NCBI RefSeq assembly: GCF_009805705.1
Contig: NZ_VSMB01000005.1
Span: forward strand, 62,001-126,000
Source of the DNA: Ruania rhizosphaerae
Lineage (GTDB): Bacteria; Actinomycetota; Actinomycetes; Actinomycetales; Beutenbergiaceae
Direction: 5' to 3'
Length of the DNA: 64,000 bases
Part shown: positions 1-9,661 of the stretch, one piece after another
How positions within the stretch are numbered: position 1 is the first letter of the stretch
Layout: each line of letters starts with the position of its first letter
Program-made: the position numbers and the translations under genes
The notes under the pieces: model-generated
The model's input: only the letters and a program-made list of their open reading frames with translations
What the model was told of the DNA's origin: nothing
Database searches by the model: none

Positions 1-2501
1 TCGGAGCGATCGCCTCCCGTGCGGAGGTCACCGACGGCAACAACGTCACGAGCGAATATGTGATCGCTGACGCGCAGGTCATCATCAGCAGCCCGCTGGT
101 CGGGGATCTGAGCACGACTGTCCAGAACACCGTGGGGACCGCCGAGGACACGGTGAACGGCACCCTCGGGCCGGATGGAGCAGTCCAGGGCCTGTTGGAC
201 GCTATCGATGTCGGAAGCGTTGGTCTCCCGGGCGTTCTCGCGATCGACCTGGGCTCACCGACTCTCAACGCGAGCGTTGACCTGACGGGTGTCACCGACG
301 GGATCCTCACGGACTCGATCAGTGACGGTGCAGTGACGATCAACCTGGCCGACGGGACCATCGGCATTGACCTGGCGCAGTTGCACCCGGATGGTCTCAA
401 CGATCTGGACCCGAACACCCAGGTGCTGACCTCGGCTCAGATCGACCAGGTACAGATCGGGGTGACGAACCTCCTCGACGATCTGCTCGACGAGATCGTC
501 GAAGCCGTCGACGACGCGATCCTGGGCACGAACCTCAATGTGACGCTTGACCCGAGCCTGGACGTGCTTTCGGGCACGCTCACTGGTGATGTGGGAGTCC
601 AACTCACTGGCTCGCTCGGGGACTTCCTCGGGCTGACGGAAGACGACCCCGTGCTCGATGTCACGGGGAGCATCACGATCGACCTGCCGATCCTCCCGGA
701 TGTCACGCTGGACGCCGACGGATTGTTCGATCTCATCGAGCCGGCGATCCTTGACGTGCTTGGTGCGATCGGTGGAGCCTTCGACGGTCTACTGAACCCG
801 GACGACTCCGACGGTGCCCCCGTGCTAGGTGTCGTGGGAATCCTGCAGGACACCCTGTCTAGCGTGATCGGCGAGCTCGACGTGCTCGACCCGCTGCTGA
901 GCCAGTTGCTCACCATCACGATCAACGAGCAGCCGACCGCAGCCCCGATCAACGCAGCGGGCGGTGACCTGGGTGAGGGTTCCTTCACGGTCCGTGCCCT
1001 GGCGATCGACGTCCTGCCTGGCCTTGGTGCTGAGACGGGCATCGACCTGGCTTCCTCCTCGGTGCAGGCGACTGTCGACGATGGCGGCGACGCAGACACG
1101 AACGCCAACGCCTCGGCGTCGGCTTCCGCATCGGCGAACGCGGACGATGACAACAATGCAGCGGCCGATGCTGCGGCTGAAGCCGCAGCGTACGCAGACA
1201 ACACCACGGACTCCTCGGCTGCTGCCGATGTGACCGCGGCTGCTGCTGCCGATGTTGCTGCTGACACCGATGCCTCGCAGGATGCGTCGGCGGATGCGAC
1301 CACAGACCCGGATGCTTCTGCTGCCGCGGCGGCTGAGGCGGCGGCGAACGCGGACAACTCCTCCGACACGGCGGCGGATGCGTCGGCTGCAATGTCTGCG
1401 GACGCCACGTCGGACGCCACCTCGGAGTCCGCCTCGGCTGCCGACGCGGCGGCCACGGCTGACTCCTCCACTGACGCCTCGGTCGCGGCATCGGCTGACG
1501 CTGATTCGTCCACGGACCCGGACTCCTCGACGGACCCGGACTCGTCCACGGACCCGGACTCCTCGACGGACCCGGACTCGTCCACGGATGCGGACACAAA
1601 CACCAATGCCTCGGCGTCAGCTGCGGCGTCGGCGGATGCTGATGACGATTCCAACGCGGCGGCTGAGGCCGCGGCTGAGGCTGCGGCGGACGAGGACAAC
1701 GAGACGGATACGTCGGCTGCCGCTGACGTGACCGCGGCTGCTGCGGCTGAGACTGCAGCGGACACGGACGCCTCGCAGGATGCGTCGGCGGATGCGACCA
1801 CGGACCCGGATGCTTCGGCTGCTGCGGCAGCTGAGGCGGCGGCGAACGCGGATAACACCTCCGACACCAACGCGGACGCTTCGGCAGCGGTCTCGGCGGA
1901 CTCGACGTCTGACGCCACTTCGGAAGCTGCCTCGGCGGCTGACGCGGCGGCCACGGCGGATTCCTCCACCGACGCCTCGGCGGCGGCATCAGCGGACGCG
2001 GACGCCACGGCAGACGACACTGCTGACGCGACCGCGGATGACACCGCGGACGCGACGAGCGCCAGCGACGCGGACTCCGACGCCGACGGTGGCGAGCTCA
2101 GCGCCTCGGTGCTCTACAAGAGCATCGTGCGGGGCACCGGCGTCGAGCAGGAGGCCTACGCCTCCGGGTTCGAGCCGGGTGAGGCGGTCACCGTGACCGT
2201 GTTCTCCACCCCGTTCGACATCGCGGCTGTCGCCGACGAGTCGGGCGACATCGCGGTGTCCTTCCCGATCGATGCCGACTTCGAGCTCGGCGGCCACCAC
2301 GTGGAGTTCGTCGGTGAGGTCTCCGGTGAGATTCCTGCCGAGAACCTCGACACCGACTTCGAGGTGACCGAAGCCAGTGGGCCGGAGTTGCCCTCGACGG
2401 GTGCCGAGCTCGACCAGTTGTTCGGCCTCATCGCTGCAGCACTCCTCTGCCTCGGAGCCGGACTGCTGCTGACCGGCAACCGGCGGTCGACCGTGAGCTG
2501 A
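1..2501 (+). CDS. Choice-of-anchor G family LPXTG surface protein (5' truncated)
   Basis: The frame is open from base 3 with no start, so the window cuts the gene; the GTG at 60 is internal. The part up to about 1085 is a beta-rich Val/Asp/Leu domain ending in a VRAL...LASSSV segment, which I associate with 'choice-of-anchor G' proteins (from memory, no search). Next comes an Ala/Asp/Ser/Thr-rich stalk (about 1089-2080), a roughly 90-residue Ig-like module, LPSTG (about 2391-2405), a hydrophobic helix and an Arg tail. This is a class A sortase sorting signal, so the protein is expected to be covalently linked to peptidoglycan. The extreme low complexity opens long shadow frames on both strands. 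A perfect hairpin follows the stop. Ligand and role (adhesin or stalk protein) are unknown. Confidence 0.85.
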   Translation, partial: GAIASRAEVTDGNNVTSEYVIADAQVIISSPLVGDLSTTVQNTVGTAEDTVNGTLGPDGAVQGLLDAIDVGSVGLPGVLAIDLGSPTLNASVDLTGVTDGILTDSISDGAVTINLADGTIGIDLAQLHPDGLNDLDPNTQVLTSAQIDQVQIGVTNLLDDLLDEIVEAVDDAILGTNLNVTLDPSLDVLSGTLTGDVGVQLTGSLGDFLGLTEDDPVLDVTGSITIDLPILPDVTLDADGLFDLIEPAILDVLGAIGGAFDGLLNPDDSDGAPVLGVVGILQDTLSSVIGELDVLDPLLSQLLTITINEQPTAAPINAAGGDLGEGSFTVRALAIDVLPGLGAETGIDLASSSVQATVDDGGDADTNANASASASASANADDDNNAAADAAAEAAAYADNTTDSSAAADVTAAAAADVAADTDASQDASADATTDPDASAAAAAEAAANADNSSDTAADASAAMSADATSDATSESASAADAAATADSSTDASVAASADADSSTDPDSSTDPDSSTDPDSSTDPDSSTDADTNTNASASAAASADADDDSNAAAEAAAEAAADEDNETDTSAAADVTAAAAAETAADTDASQDASADATTDPDASAAAAAEAAANADNTSDTNADASAAVSADSTSDATSEAASAADAAATADSSTDASAAASADADATADDTADATADDTADATSASDADSDADGGELSASVLYKSIVRGTGVEQEAYASGFEPGEAVTVTVFSTPFDIAAVADESGDIAVSFPIDADFELGGHHVEFVGEVSGEIPAENLDTDFEVTEASGPELPSTGAELDQLFGLIAAALLCLGAGLLLTGNRRSTVS
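1089..1998 (+). repeat. Two-copy long repeat with SD-type linker inside the surface protein
   Basis: Two copies of a roughly 137-residue Ala/Asp/Ser/Thr-rich segment start at 1089 and 1587, offset 498 bp (166 codons). They share blocks such as TAADTDASQDASADATT-type motifs in the same order. The linker at about 1503-1586 is a short tandem DPDSST array, encoded by alternating TCC/TCG serine codons. This resembles the Ser-Asp stalks of staphylococcal surface proteins in composition only. Tandem duplication lengthening the stalk is the simple explanation. Confidence 0.8.
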
Positions 2502-2530
2502 TCCGCACCGCGGATGAGCACAGAGTGAGG

Positions 2531-2570
2531 GGTTCGGTCCCGGAGCGCGGCGACGCTCCGGGACCGAACC
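2531..2570 (+). terminator. Hairpin terminator after the LPXTG gene
   Basis: A perfect 17-bp inverted repeat (arms 2531-2547 and 2554-2570, 6-base loop) lies 29 bases after the stop codon of the surface protein. There is no strong T-run after it (TCGTTCG), so termination is inferred from position and stem strength. Confidence 0.65.
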
Positions 2571-2622
2571 TCGTTCGCCGACGTTTTCTGCAGCATGATG
2601 GCCCGGTGGGGAACGAACTGAC

Positions 2623-3471
2623 ATGACGAGCAACAACGCCGCGGCTGAGACCGACGCTCCCGCCGGCGAGGACGCGGACCGGCCGGAGGAACGCCCGGAC
2701 ACGGCCGGCAACGGTGAGGTCCGCACACCGCTCAACCGCCTCAAGCGCGCCGTGGTGGTGGCGGCGGTCCTCTTCACCGCCTTCCACATCTTCGCCACGT
2801 TCCTCTGGATCGCGCCCGCCTCCGGGTTGCGCCAGGTGATCCCAGGCGACCTTCTGCACCGGTACATGATCCCGATGCACGGGCAGAGCTGGAGTGTTTT
2901 CGCGCCTGAGCCCATCAACGGCGACTACCGTCTCCAGGTCCGTGCCACGCTCAACCGAGACGGTGAGGAGATCGAGACCGAGTGGGTCGATGCGACCGCA
3001 GCCGAGCTCGACATGCTCACCCACAACCTCTTTCCTCCGCGGGCAGCGATCACGGCCAGCCAGGTAGCCAGCACCTTCCGTGGCGCCTACCTCGACCTCG
3101 ACGAGGAGCAGGAAGAGATCGTCGCACTCGGCTACTACAACGGCGATGATTGGCGTCCGCGGCTGGAGTCAGCGCTGCGTTCGCTAGGCAACGGTGGCGC
3201 TGTGACCGAGTACATGGAGGCAGAAGAACTGGCCAACGCCTATGCCACGCAGGTGGCCTACGCCATGTGGGGTGAGGACGTCACCCTCGTGCAGTTCGTC
3301 ATCAGCCGCCAGAACGTGGTGCCCTACGGCCAGCGAAACGAGCCCGATGCCGAACGCCCTGCTGTGCAGCCCTATGTCACCGGATGGCGGGGACTGATCG
3401 AGTACCCCGGTCAGTCCCGCGAGCGGTTCGCGGAGATCTTCCGCCCAGCCGTCGAGGAGTCCACCCGATGA
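2623..3471 (+). CDS. DUF5819 family membrane-anchored protein
   Basis: The product is 282 residues. An acidic, Pro-rich N-terminus (1-40) precedes one membrane helix at about 43-65, then a large domain containing the FAPEP-NGDY block that I associate with DUF5819. The stop overlaps the next start (ATGA at 3468-3471), so translation is probably coupled to the HTTM protein downstream. DUF5819 next to HTTM is a known actinobacterial pairing, as I recall it; the biochemical role is not established. The start chosen is the ATG 11 bases after a weak GGGGAA. Confidence 0.75.
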   Translation: MTSNNAAAETDAPAGEDADRPEERPDTAGNGEVRTPLNRLKRAVVVAAVLFTAFHIFATFLWIAPASGLRQVIPGDLLHRYMIPMHGQSWSVFAPEPINGDYRLQVRATLNRDGEEIETEWVDATAAELDMLTHNLFPPRAAITASQVASTFRGAYLDLDEEQEEIVALGYYNGDDWRPRLESALRSLGNGGAVTEYMEAEELANAYATQVAYAMWGEDVTLVQFVISRQNVVPYGQRNEPDAERPAVQPYVTGWRGLIEYPGQSRERFAEIFRPAVEESTR

Positions 3472-4637
3472 CGTCGCGCGCCCGCACATTTGCTCGCACC
3501 AGTGCCCGTGCGACCGGCACACTCGTCGGCGACCTCTACAGAGCCGTCGCCTCACTGGTACACCGCACTCTGACCTGGACCGAGAACTGGCTCGTCGGGG
3601 CCAAGCGTGCCCGGTACGGCCTCGCCGTCACCCGCATCCTCCTCGGACTGACCGCTCTCGGCCTGCTCGCCACCAACTGGCGAACCCGCTACTACGCCTT
3701 CGGTAGCGGCTCGGTCTGGAACGGCGAAGCAGCCCAGCCGCTGAGCGACTTCCCGCAGATCCCGCTGTTCAGCATCTTCCACCGGGTGGCGCTGAACGAC
3801 TGGTCCTTCACCATCCTCTACATCGCGCTCGCCTGGCTCGCGATCCTCGTGACCTTGGGCTGGCGGATGAAGATCGTGCTGCCGATCTTCTTCGTCGCCT
3901 GGACCTCGTTCATCGAGATGAACGACACCCTGGGCGATCAGGGCGACAACATGTTCCGCATCACCCTGCTGGCACTGTTGTTCGCCGATACCGCGGGCCG
4001 GTGGTCGCTGGATGCCCGCCGCCGTGCTGACACCGAGGCCCAGACCGGACCCTGGCTGCGGCGCGCCTGGAACGGTGAGCCGTGGGTACCCGCATGGCTG
4101 ACCAATCTGTGCCACAACCTCGTGCTCGTGGCGGTGACGTGCCACGTGTGCTTCGTCTACGCCTCCGGTGCCCTCTTCAAGGCCGGGGGAGCGCCGTGGC
4201 AGCACGGGTACGCCATCTACAACCCGCTGCAGACGGTGCGTTTCGGGTCCTGGCCAGAACTCAGTGACCTGCTGACCGCGTGGGCGCCCGTGGTCACGAT
4301 CATCTCCTGGAGCTCGATCATCCTCCAGATGATCTTCCCGCTCGCGCTGCTGTGGCGACCCTCCCGGGTGATCGCGCTGTTCGGCATCACCTCCTTCCAC
4401 ATCGGCATCGCCGTCCTCATGGGGCTGCCCTGGTTCTCCCTGGCGATGATCGCGATCGACGCGATCTTCATCCGCGACGTCACCTGGCGGAAGCTGGCCG
4501 ACCGGATCAGCGAGGCCTGGCGAAGTGCTCGTGACCAGAACGGTGAGACTGGCGAGAGTCCACCGGAGGAACCCGACGGCGCAGACTCCGACCCACCGGA
4601 CGAACCCGCACGGGCGCGCGCCTCCGTGACGCACTGA
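3468..4637 (+). CDS. HTTM domain multi-pass membrane protein
   Basis: The product is 389 residues. The start is taken at the ATG overlapping the DUF5819 stop rather than an earlier in-frame codon at 3384, which would extend the protein inside the neighbouring gene. It has several hydrophobic helices with polar loops typical of the HTTM fold (named for similarity to vitamin-K-dependent gamma-carboxylase). These include a GDQGDNMFRI block at about residues 160-170 and a SFHIGIAVLMG block near 310. The C-terminal 35 residues are acidic and Pro-rich. The family includes uncharacterised bacterial redox or lipid-modifying enzymes; no substrate can be assigned. It is probably a functional partner of DUF5819. 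Confidence 0.75.
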   Translation: MTSRARTFARTSARATGTLVGDLYRAVASLVHRTLTWTENWLVGAKRARYGLAVTRILLGLTALGLLATNWRTRYYAFGSGSVWNGEAAQPLSDFPQIPLFSIFHRVALNDWSFTILYIALAWLAILVTLGWRMKIVLPIFFVAWTSFIEMNDTLGDQGDNMFRITLLALLFADTAGRWSLDARRRADTEAQTGPWLRRAWNGEPWVPAWLTNLCHNLVLVAVTCHVCFVYASGALFKAGGAPWQHGYAIYNPLQTVRFGSWPELSDLLTAWAPVVTIISWSSIILQMIFPLALLWRPSRVIALFGITSFHIGIAVLMGLPWFSLAMIAIDAIFIRDVTWRKLADRISEAWRSARDQNGETGESPPEEPDGADSDPPDEPARARASVTH

Positions 4638-4672
4638 CCCCGCCCTCACCCACGACCAGGCAGACTGGAGGC

Positions 4673-6148
4673 ATGGTGCGCACCAGCACGGACGCCGTCG
4701 TGATCGGATCAGGCCCGAACGGGCTGACCGCCGCGGTCACGCTCGCCCGCGCCGGGCTCGACGTGCTGGTGCTGGAGGCCCAGCCTGTCGCTGGTGGGGG
4801 AGCCCGCACGCTGGAGTCCGACCAGGCCGACGGGCTGCACCACGACATCTGCTCCGCCGTGCACCCTCTGGCCCTGGCCAGCCCGGCATTCCGCCAGTTC
4901 GACTTCGCCGCCCGCGGCGTCGAGCTGATCGCTCCCGAAACGTCCTACGCCCAGCCCATCGACGCCCACCAGGCAGCGATCGCCTACCGGTCCCTGGAGC
5001 GCACCGCGGCCGAGCTGGGCGCCGACGGACCCGCGTGGCGCAACTTCTTCGACCCGCTGGTCGAGAATGTGGACCTGCTCACCGAGGTCGCCCTGGGTGA
5101 CCGACGCCACCTGCCGGGTGGTCTGTTGAACCCGCAGGGAATCGGTGCCCTCGTGCGCGCCGGCCTCCGGGTGATCGAACAGGCCACGCCCGCCTGGAAC
5201 ATGCGCTTTCGCACCGATCTCGGCCCAGCGCTGCTGACCGGGGTGGCCGCACACGCCATCTCCCCACTGCCCAGCCCCGCCGCCTCCGGCACGTCCGTGA
5301 TGCTGGCCACCCACGCCCACACCGTCGGCTGGCCCATCCCTGTGGGTGGATCCGGCGCCCTGACGGCGTCCCTGATCTCCGATCTGGAGGCGCACGGCGG
5401 CCGTGTGGTCACCGGGGCCGAGGTGCGCTCGTGGAAGGAGCTGCCACGCGCGCGCGCCTACCTTGCCGACACTTCACCCGCCGGTCTGCTCCGGATCTGG
5501 GGCGATCGGATGCGCCCAGCGGTGCGACGCGCGCTCGAACGGTTCCGCTACGGCGACGCCGCCGCCAAGGTCGACTACGTACTCTCCGAGCCCGTGCCGT
5601 GGGCGGACCCGCGCGTGGGTGCCGCCGCCACGGTGCACCTGGGGGGAACGCGGGCGGAGATGGCGTTCGCCGAGGCTGAGGTCGCGGCCGGGCGGATGCC
5701 GCAGCGGCCCATGGCGCTCTTCTCTGATCCCAGCATCGCCGATGCTGGCCGGATCGTGGGCGGCCTGCGCCCCGGATGGGCCTACGCCCATGTGCCCGCC
5801 TGGTATCCGGGAGACGTGACCGAGGCCGTGACGGCGCAGATCGAACGCTTCGCGCCCGGCTTCAGGGACGTCGTCGTGAGTGCCCGCTGCACCCCGGCAT
5901 CCCAGATGAGTGAGCACAACGCCAACTACGTGGGCGGGGACATCGCCGCCGGCGCCCTCTCCACCTGGGGGCTGCTGGCGCGGCCACGGCTGGCGTGGGA
6001 TCCGTACGCCACCTCGATCCCGGGGGTGTACCTGTGCTCGCAGTCCACTCCGCCCGCACCCGGGGTGCACGGGATGTCCGGATGGCACGCCGCCCGTCGC
6101 GCCCTCGCGCAGCGGTTCTCGCTCCCGGTGCCCTCGCTCGCACCCTGA
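4673..6148 (+). CDS. FAD-dependent oxidoreductase, phytoene desaturase-like
   Basis: The product is 491 residues. A dinucleotide-binding loop [17 protein letters not shown] sits at residues 12-28, followed by [15 protein letters not shown], as in CrtI/PYROXD2-type enzymes. [11 protein letters not shown] segment lies mid-protein. The C-terminal flavin-contacting block is [20 protein letters not shown]. No other carotenoid gene (crtB, crtE, lycopene cyclase) is nearby, so a carotenoid role is not supported; an NAD(P)/FAD oxidoreductase on an unknown substrate is the safe call. The start ATG is preceded by CTGGAGGC. It begins 35 bases after the HTTM stop. Confidence 0.8.
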   Translation: MVRTSTDAVVIGSGPNGLTAAVTLARAGLDVLVLEAQPVAGGGARTLESDQADGLHHDICSAVHPLALASPAFRQFDFAARGVELIAPETSYAQPIDAHQAAIAYRSLERTAAELGADGPAWRNFFDPLVENVDLLTEVALGDRRHLPGGLLNPQGIGALVRAGLRVIEQATPAWNMRFRTDLGPALLTGVAAHAISPLPSPAASGTSVMLATHAHTVGWPIPVGGSGALTASLISDLEAHGGRVVTGAEVRSWKELPRARAYLADTSPAGLLRIWGDRMRPAVRRALERFRYGDAAAKVDYVLSEPVPWADPRVGAAATVHLGGTRAEMAFAEAEVAAGRMPQRPMALFSDPSIADAGRIVGGLRPGWAYAHVPAWYPGDVTEAVTAQIERFAPGFRDVVVSARCTPASQMSEHNANYVGGDIAAGALSTWGLLARPRLAWDPYATSIPGVYLCSQSTPPAPGVHGMSGWHAARRALAQRFSLPVPSLAP

Positions 6149-6195
6149 TACTTCCTGCCGATCTTGACTGCTGCTTGCTGGTCTGACGGGCGTGC

Positions 6196-6269
6196 TGACC
6201 GGGCCGACACGGATACGTGGAGTGCGGCGACATGGTGCCGCACTCCACGTATCCGTGTCGCGCCGGTCA
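6196..6269. repeat. Long near-perfect palindrome upstream of groEL
   Basis: The arms are 33 bases (6196-6228 and 6237-6269) around an 8-base loop. The inner 24 bp (6205-6228 with 6237-6260) pair perfectly, and only two adjacent positions mismatch further out. A degenerate relative sharing the GACCGGG-CGACACG-ATACGT block lies at about 40880-40945. It follows the oxidoreductase stop and could act as a bidirectional terminator, but the second copy points to a dispersed repeat element. Confidence 0.8.
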
Positions 6270-6306
6270 CGCGGGCCCACCTCCGGTGAGCCGATTCGTC
6301 CCGCTG

Positions 6307-6333
6307 CTTGCACTCTCGGCCCGAGAGTGCCAA
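6307..6333. promoter_or_regulatory. CIRCE operator 1 (HrcA site)
   Basis: CTTGCACTC-N9-GAGTGCCAA matches the CIRCE consensus TTAGCACTC-N9-GAGTGCTAA at 7/9 and 8/9 positions. It overlaps the -35 region and spacer of a plausible promoter (TTGCAC 6308-6313, AATAAT 6332-6337, 18-bp spacing). HrcA binding here would block RNA polymerase. Confidence 0.85.
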
Positions 6334-6337
6334 TAAT
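6308..6337 (+). promoter_or_regulatory. Putative groEL promoter
   Basis: A -35-like TTGCAC (6308-6313) and a -10-like AATAAT (6332-6337) are separated by 18 bp, with CIRCE sites overlapping both sides. The resulting leader would be about 145 bases long before the ATG at 6491. Confidence 0.5.
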
Positions 6338-6341
6338 GGCA

Positions 6342-6368
6342 TTAGCACTCTCGCACTGAGAGTGACAA
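6342..6368. promoter_or_regulatory. CIRCE operator 2 (HrcA site)
   Basis: TTAGCACTC-N9-GAGTGACAA has a perfect left arm and a 7/9 right arm. It lies just past the proposed -10, near the expected transcription start, 35 bp from operator 1. Tandem CIRCE sites are known upstream of actinobacterial chaperonin genes. Confidence 0.88.
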
Positions 6369-6406
6369 CTGTGGTCAGCGAGATGAGGCGCCGGCCCGGT
6401 GCGTGA

Positions 6407-8125
<1,719 letters not shown>

Positions 8126-8193
8126 TAAGCCAGGGCGGGCAAGGCTTCTGAGAAGCCGGCACCGCTTGAGCCGCTGAGCTCAGCACCCTGCCG

Positions 8194-8228
8194 AAAGGCC
8201 CCGGTTCCCTTGCGGAGCCGGGGGCTTT
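8194..8228 (+). terminator. Intrinsic terminator after groEL
   Basis: The 15-base arms AAAGGCCCCGGTTCC and GGAGCCGGGGGCTTT flank CTTGC. They pair with one G-G mismatch and one G-U wobble and finish in CTTTCG. It lies about 70 bases past the groEL stop. Confidence 0.8.
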
Positions 8229-8276
8229 CGCATTGCCGGCACCGTTCTCCGCCGGCCGCCAGCAACTCCGGGTAGC

Positions 8277-9167
8277 TCAGAGCCCGCGCAGCTCCGCCTC
8301 GAGGTTCGTGCGCGCCTGCTCCTGCCACCGTGCGGCACCGACCGTCGTGCGGAAGAGCGGTTCCTGAGCGAGGAGGTGCTTCACGACGGCGGAGCGACCC
8401 GTCCGCCAGTCCGCGTCCGTGACGTGGGCGTACTCCGCCCGCACCTGCCGCAGGTAGCGGCGGTAGCCGGCCTCGTCCCGGCCCAGGACCGCCAGGTCGG
8501 CATCGCAGAGCAGCGCACCGTTCGTATCGCCGGGCCCGGGGGAGTGGCCCCGCGTGAGCAGCACCAGACGCACCACCTCGTCGATCTCCATGCGCTCCAG
8601 ACCGGCCGCGGCGAGCGTGGACTGCGCCAGCTCGGCGGACGCCCGCTCGTCCGCACCGGCGACTCCGCGGTAGACGGCGTCGTGGAACCAGGCAGCGAGC
8701 AACACCGGCCGCGGCGCAGTCGCGGGTGCGCAGAGGAGGTCCAGCGCCTCCAGCACATCGAGCAGGTGCGCACTCGTGTGATAGCTGCGATGCGTCTCCT
8801 CCCACCGGTCGAGCAGGTCGTTCCCCGTGGTCATGGCTGTGCCTGGCGCGAGTTCGGGCACTATCCGCTCCCAGCGGTTCAGCAATGCGGCCCGGCGGTA
8901 GTGCGGGCGCTGCCGTGCCGGGATCCGCAGCCCGCTCGCCCGTAGGCGCCTGATCAGTTCGCCGGCCGGAACGCTCACTGCGCCGCGCGTGACCAGATCG
9001 TCGTGCATCCGCGCGGGCACGTCGTAGTGGTCGGCATCGAAGGCCCGGGTGCTGACCCCGGCCGCTGCGGCGAACGCGTGCAACTCGGCGAGCGAGACGT
9101 CCGAGACCAGGTGCGAGAACCAGGTGCCGTGCGCCGGCCACAGCGGCGGGTCGATGAGGATGGCCAC
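8277..9167 (-). CDS. DUF4031 domain fused to HD-superfamily predicted phosphohydrolase
   Basis: The product is 296 residues when started at the GTG at 9167, which gives the usual DUF4031 beginning (AILIDPPLWPAHGT); GAGGAG abuts this codon directly, so the start is slightly uncertain. Residues 1-85 are DUF4031-like. Residues about 110-290 resemble the COG4339 predicted metal-dependent phosphohydrolases, with His130, His134, the His162-Asp163 doublet in AWFHDAVY and Asp222/Asp224 in CDADL. All expected HD metal ligands are present. The substrate is unknown. Its HD half is paralogous to the gene at 9662-10633 on the other side of the WXG100 gene, and all three genes are on the minus strand. Confidence 0.8.
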   Translation of the reverse strand: MAILIDPPLWPAHGTWFSHLVSDVSLAELHAFAAAAGVSTRAFDADHYDVPARMHDDLVTRGAVSVPAGELIRRLRASGLRIPARQRPHYRRAALLNRWERIVPELAPGTAMTTGNDLLDRWEETHRSYHTSAHLLDVLEALDLLCAPATAPRPVLLAAWFHDAVYRGVAGADERASAELAQSTLAAAGLERMEIDEVVRLVLLTRGHSPGPGDTNGALLCDADLAVLGRDEAGYRRYLRQVRAEYAHVTDADWRTGRSAVVKHLLAQEPLFRTTVGAARWQEQARTNLEAELRGL

Positions 9168-9201
9168 CTCCTCAGCGTAGATCCGGGGCGAGCCGACCCG
9201 C

Positions 9202-9492
9202 TCAGCGGGCGAAGAGTCTGGTGTTCGCTGTCTCGGCAGCCTCGTACTCACGGGCGCCGGTGTCCAGCGCCAGCGAGATCTGCTCCAACGATGCTTCCAC
9301 CTGCTGCTGCGTGGCACGCCAGTCAGTGATGAGCGCCGAGAACGAGGCCGCGGCGCTGCCGTGCCACGAGCTCTGCAGCGACGTGAGGTGCCGCATCATG
9401 TTCGTTACTTCGGTCCGGATCGCCGCCGCCGACACCCGGGCACTCGCACCCGCCCGCGCCACTTCCGCGCTGTCCACCTGGAACTGTGCCAT
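9202..9492 (-). CDS. WXG100 family (ESAT-6-like) protein
   Basis: The product is 96 residues, the standard length, predicted as two helices joined by a WHG turn at about residues 43-45 (the WXG motif). Such proteins are type VII secretion substrates or structural partners. No EccC, EccD or EccB gene is visible, so it is an orphan here and must depend on a secretion system encoded elsewhere. It sits between two HD-phosphohydrolase paralogs on the same strand, with a 34-base gap to the DUF4031-HD start. Confidence 0.88.
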   Translation of the reverse strand: MAQFQVDSAEVARAGASARVSAAAIRTEVTNMMRHLTSLQSSWHGSAAASFSALITDWRATQQQVEASLEQISLALDTGAREYEAAETANTRLFAR

Positions 9493-9661
9493 CTCGTCCT
9501 CCTCGTCTTCCGGGCGGCCCTGTGCGCGCCCGGTACCAGGAGGCTAGGAAGACGGGCGCACAGGTGAGGTGCGCCGTCGTGGGGGTTGTGGATGCATGTG
9601 CATCGACACGCATGAATCGGCACCCACGGCAGAATGAGCACCTGCACCGATGCTTCCCACC

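Noticed and set aside
1503-1586. Regular repeats that could be mistaken for a CRISPR array.
   Set aside because: They are short, in-frame coding repeats of DPDSST without spacers.
437-2044. A 535-residue Ala/Ser-rich open frame on the minus strand.
   Set aside because: It is the mirror of the GC-rich low-complexity stalk of the LPXTG protein; the plus-strand frame has a sorting signal and a beta-rich domain.
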